The notes under the pieces were generated by a model, which worked only from the letters and a program-made list of their open reading frames with translations, ran no database searches and had not been told where the DNA came from. A stretch of 6,962 nt of DNA. Origin: Thiomonas sp. (lineage in GTDB: Bacteria; Pseudomonadota; Gammaproteobacteria; Burkholderiales; Burkholderiaceae). The stretch is taken from NCBI GenBank assembly GCA_027443745.1, contig DAIAZB010000592.1:1-6962 (forward strand), in the 5' to 3' direction. The position numbers and the translations under genes were made by a program. Below, piece after piece: positions 5,977 to 6,962 of the stretch. Within the stretch, counting starts at the first letter, position 1, and each line of letters begins with the position of its first letter.

Positions 5977-6962
5977 ATGCCCACTTGGCTGCTCACCCCG
6001 ATCGACCACAACCCCCTGCTGGCCTGGCTCATGGCGCTGGCCTTGCTCGTGCTCGCCATGCTGCTGGTTCGCGTCATCAAGCCACTGCTCATGGCACGAC
6101 TGAGTGCCATGCATCACCTGGGCAGGGCGCGCTGGAATGAAGCCCTGGCGCATGCCGTCGGCGGCACCCGCGTGCTGCTGGTCGGCGCCATGGCGTTGTA
6201 CCCGGCGCTGGACAATCTTGCGCTGTCCGCCACCACCGAGCGCTGGGCCTCGGGAATCGCTGCGGTCGGCCTGTTCGTGCAACTCGGGTTGTGGGCGGGG
6301 CGCTTTCTGGACAGTTGGATCAAGTCCTCACGCGCCCGCGCCATGGAGCACGACCCGGAAACCGCCACCGGCCTCGCCGCCATGAGCTTCCTGGCGCGGC
6401 TGGTGCTGTGGTCGCTGGTGGTCCTGCTGCTGCTCGACAATCTCGGCTTCAACGTCACCACCCTGCTGGCCGGGCTGGGTGTCGGCGGCATCGCCGTCGG
6501 CCTGGCCTTGCAGAACATCCTCGGCGACCTGTTCTCCAGCCTGTCCATCGTGCTCGACAAGCCCTTCCAGATCGGCCATTCCATCGTGGTCGACGGCTTT
6601 TCCGGCACGGTGGAGAACATCGGCCTCAAGACCACCCGCATCCGCTCCATCAGCGGCGAAATCGTGGTGTTCTCCAATACCGATCTGACCAAGGCCCGGC
6701 TGCGCAACTACAAGTTCATGCAACAGCGGCGCATCGTCTTCGCCTTCGGACTCACCTACGACACCCCGGCCGACTCCCTGGAGCGCATCCCTGCACTGGT
6801 GAAGTCCCTCATCGAAGAGCACGAACAAGCCCGTTTCGACCGTGCCCACTTCAAGGACTTCGGCGACTCCAGCCTGAACTTCGAAGTCGTGTACTGGATG
6901 AAAACGGCCGACTACACCGCCTACATGGACACCCAGCAGGCCATCAATCTGGGCCTGATGCG
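5977..6962 (+). CDS. MscS-family mechanosensitive ion channel (second of two), 3' end outside the window
   Basis: The frame is open from ATG 5977 to the window end, giving 328 residues. GAGGA at 5964-5968, overlapping the previous stop, is a good ribosome site eight bases upstream. Hydrophobic segments lie near residues 14-36, 62-80, 92-110 and 134-154. They are followed by the pore helix with TTLLAGLGVGGIAVGLALQN (161-180), then the beta-domain signature LGDLFSSLSIVLDKPFQIGHSI, GFSGTVENIGLKTTRIRS, GEIVVFSNTDL, and an alpha/beta region (about 252-328). It clearly belongs to MscS but is not a recent copy of the preceding gene: pore, linker and beta domain differ at most positions. The 11-base gap implies co-transcription and perhaps a hetero-oligomer or two channels with different thresholds, which is inference. 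The C-terminus is missing only because the window ends. Confidence 0.9.
   Translation, partial: MPTWLLTPIDHNPLLAWLMALALLVLAMLLVRVIKPLLMARLSAMHHLGRARWNEALAHAVGGTRVLLVGAMALYPALDNLALSATTERWASGIAAVGLFVQLGLWAGRFLDSWIKSSRARAMEHDPETATGLAAMSFLARLVLWSLVVLLLLDNLGFNVTTLLAGLGVGGIAVGLALQNILGDLFSSLSIVLDKPFQIGHSIVVDGFSGTVENIGLKTTRIRSISGEIVVFSNTDLTKARLRNYKFMQQRRIVFAFGLTYDTPADSLERIPALVKSLIEEHEQARFDRAHFKDFGDSSLNFEVVYWMKTADYTAYMDTQQAINLGLM

Noticed and set aside
6114..6849. Minus-strand open frames opposite the second MscS gene
   Set aside because: The + strand frame is a clear MscS protein with a good ribosome site. The antisense translations have no domain character.

Overview
The window is GC-rich, except for one 100-base patch at 17% GC. 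All recognisable genes lie on the + strand. The gene families and gene style suggest a proteobacterium, probably a beta-proteobacterium of the Burkholderiales type. That placement is an impression from protein style and GC content, not from a marker gene.

Layout. Positions 2-256 hold the 3' end of a PBP4-type D-Ala-D-Ala carboxypeptidase gene (dacB). It is followed after 22 bases by a small SemiSWEET-type sugar transporter (279-548). A gene-free stretch of about 760 bases comes next (549-1310). It contains a hairpin just after the transporter, a 100-base AT-rich island (921-1020) with small palindromes and a possible sigma70-like promoter, and a GC-rich leader with three inverted repeats. One of these is a perfect 12+12 base repeat.

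From 1311 onward there is a tightly packed co-directional set. It comprises a divergent, long NAD(P)-dependent glycerol-3-phosphate dehydrogenase (gpsA-type), a HAD-IIB sugar phosphatase of the sucrose-phosphatase-like kind, and a GT20 glycosyltransferase that closely resembles cyanobacterial glucosylglycerol-phosphate synthase (GgpS) rather than trehalose-phosphate synthase. Two different MscS-family mechanosensitive channel genes follow, the second running off the window end.

Interpretation. Read together, the 1311-6962 genes look like a self-contained osmoadaptation module. GpsA would make glycerol 3-phosphate from dihydroxyacetone phosphate, GgpS would join it to glucose from a nucleotide sugar (ADP-glucose in characterised enzymes), and the HAD enzyme would remove the phosphate to give the compatible solute glucosylglycerol. 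The two MscS channels could release solute on osmotic downshift. The family assignments are visible in the sequence. The pathway and the release role are inference from them and from gene order. The phosphatase and synthase genes overlap by 44 bases in different frames, an unfused form of the phosphatase-synthase pair that some heterotrophic bacteria carry as one fused protein.
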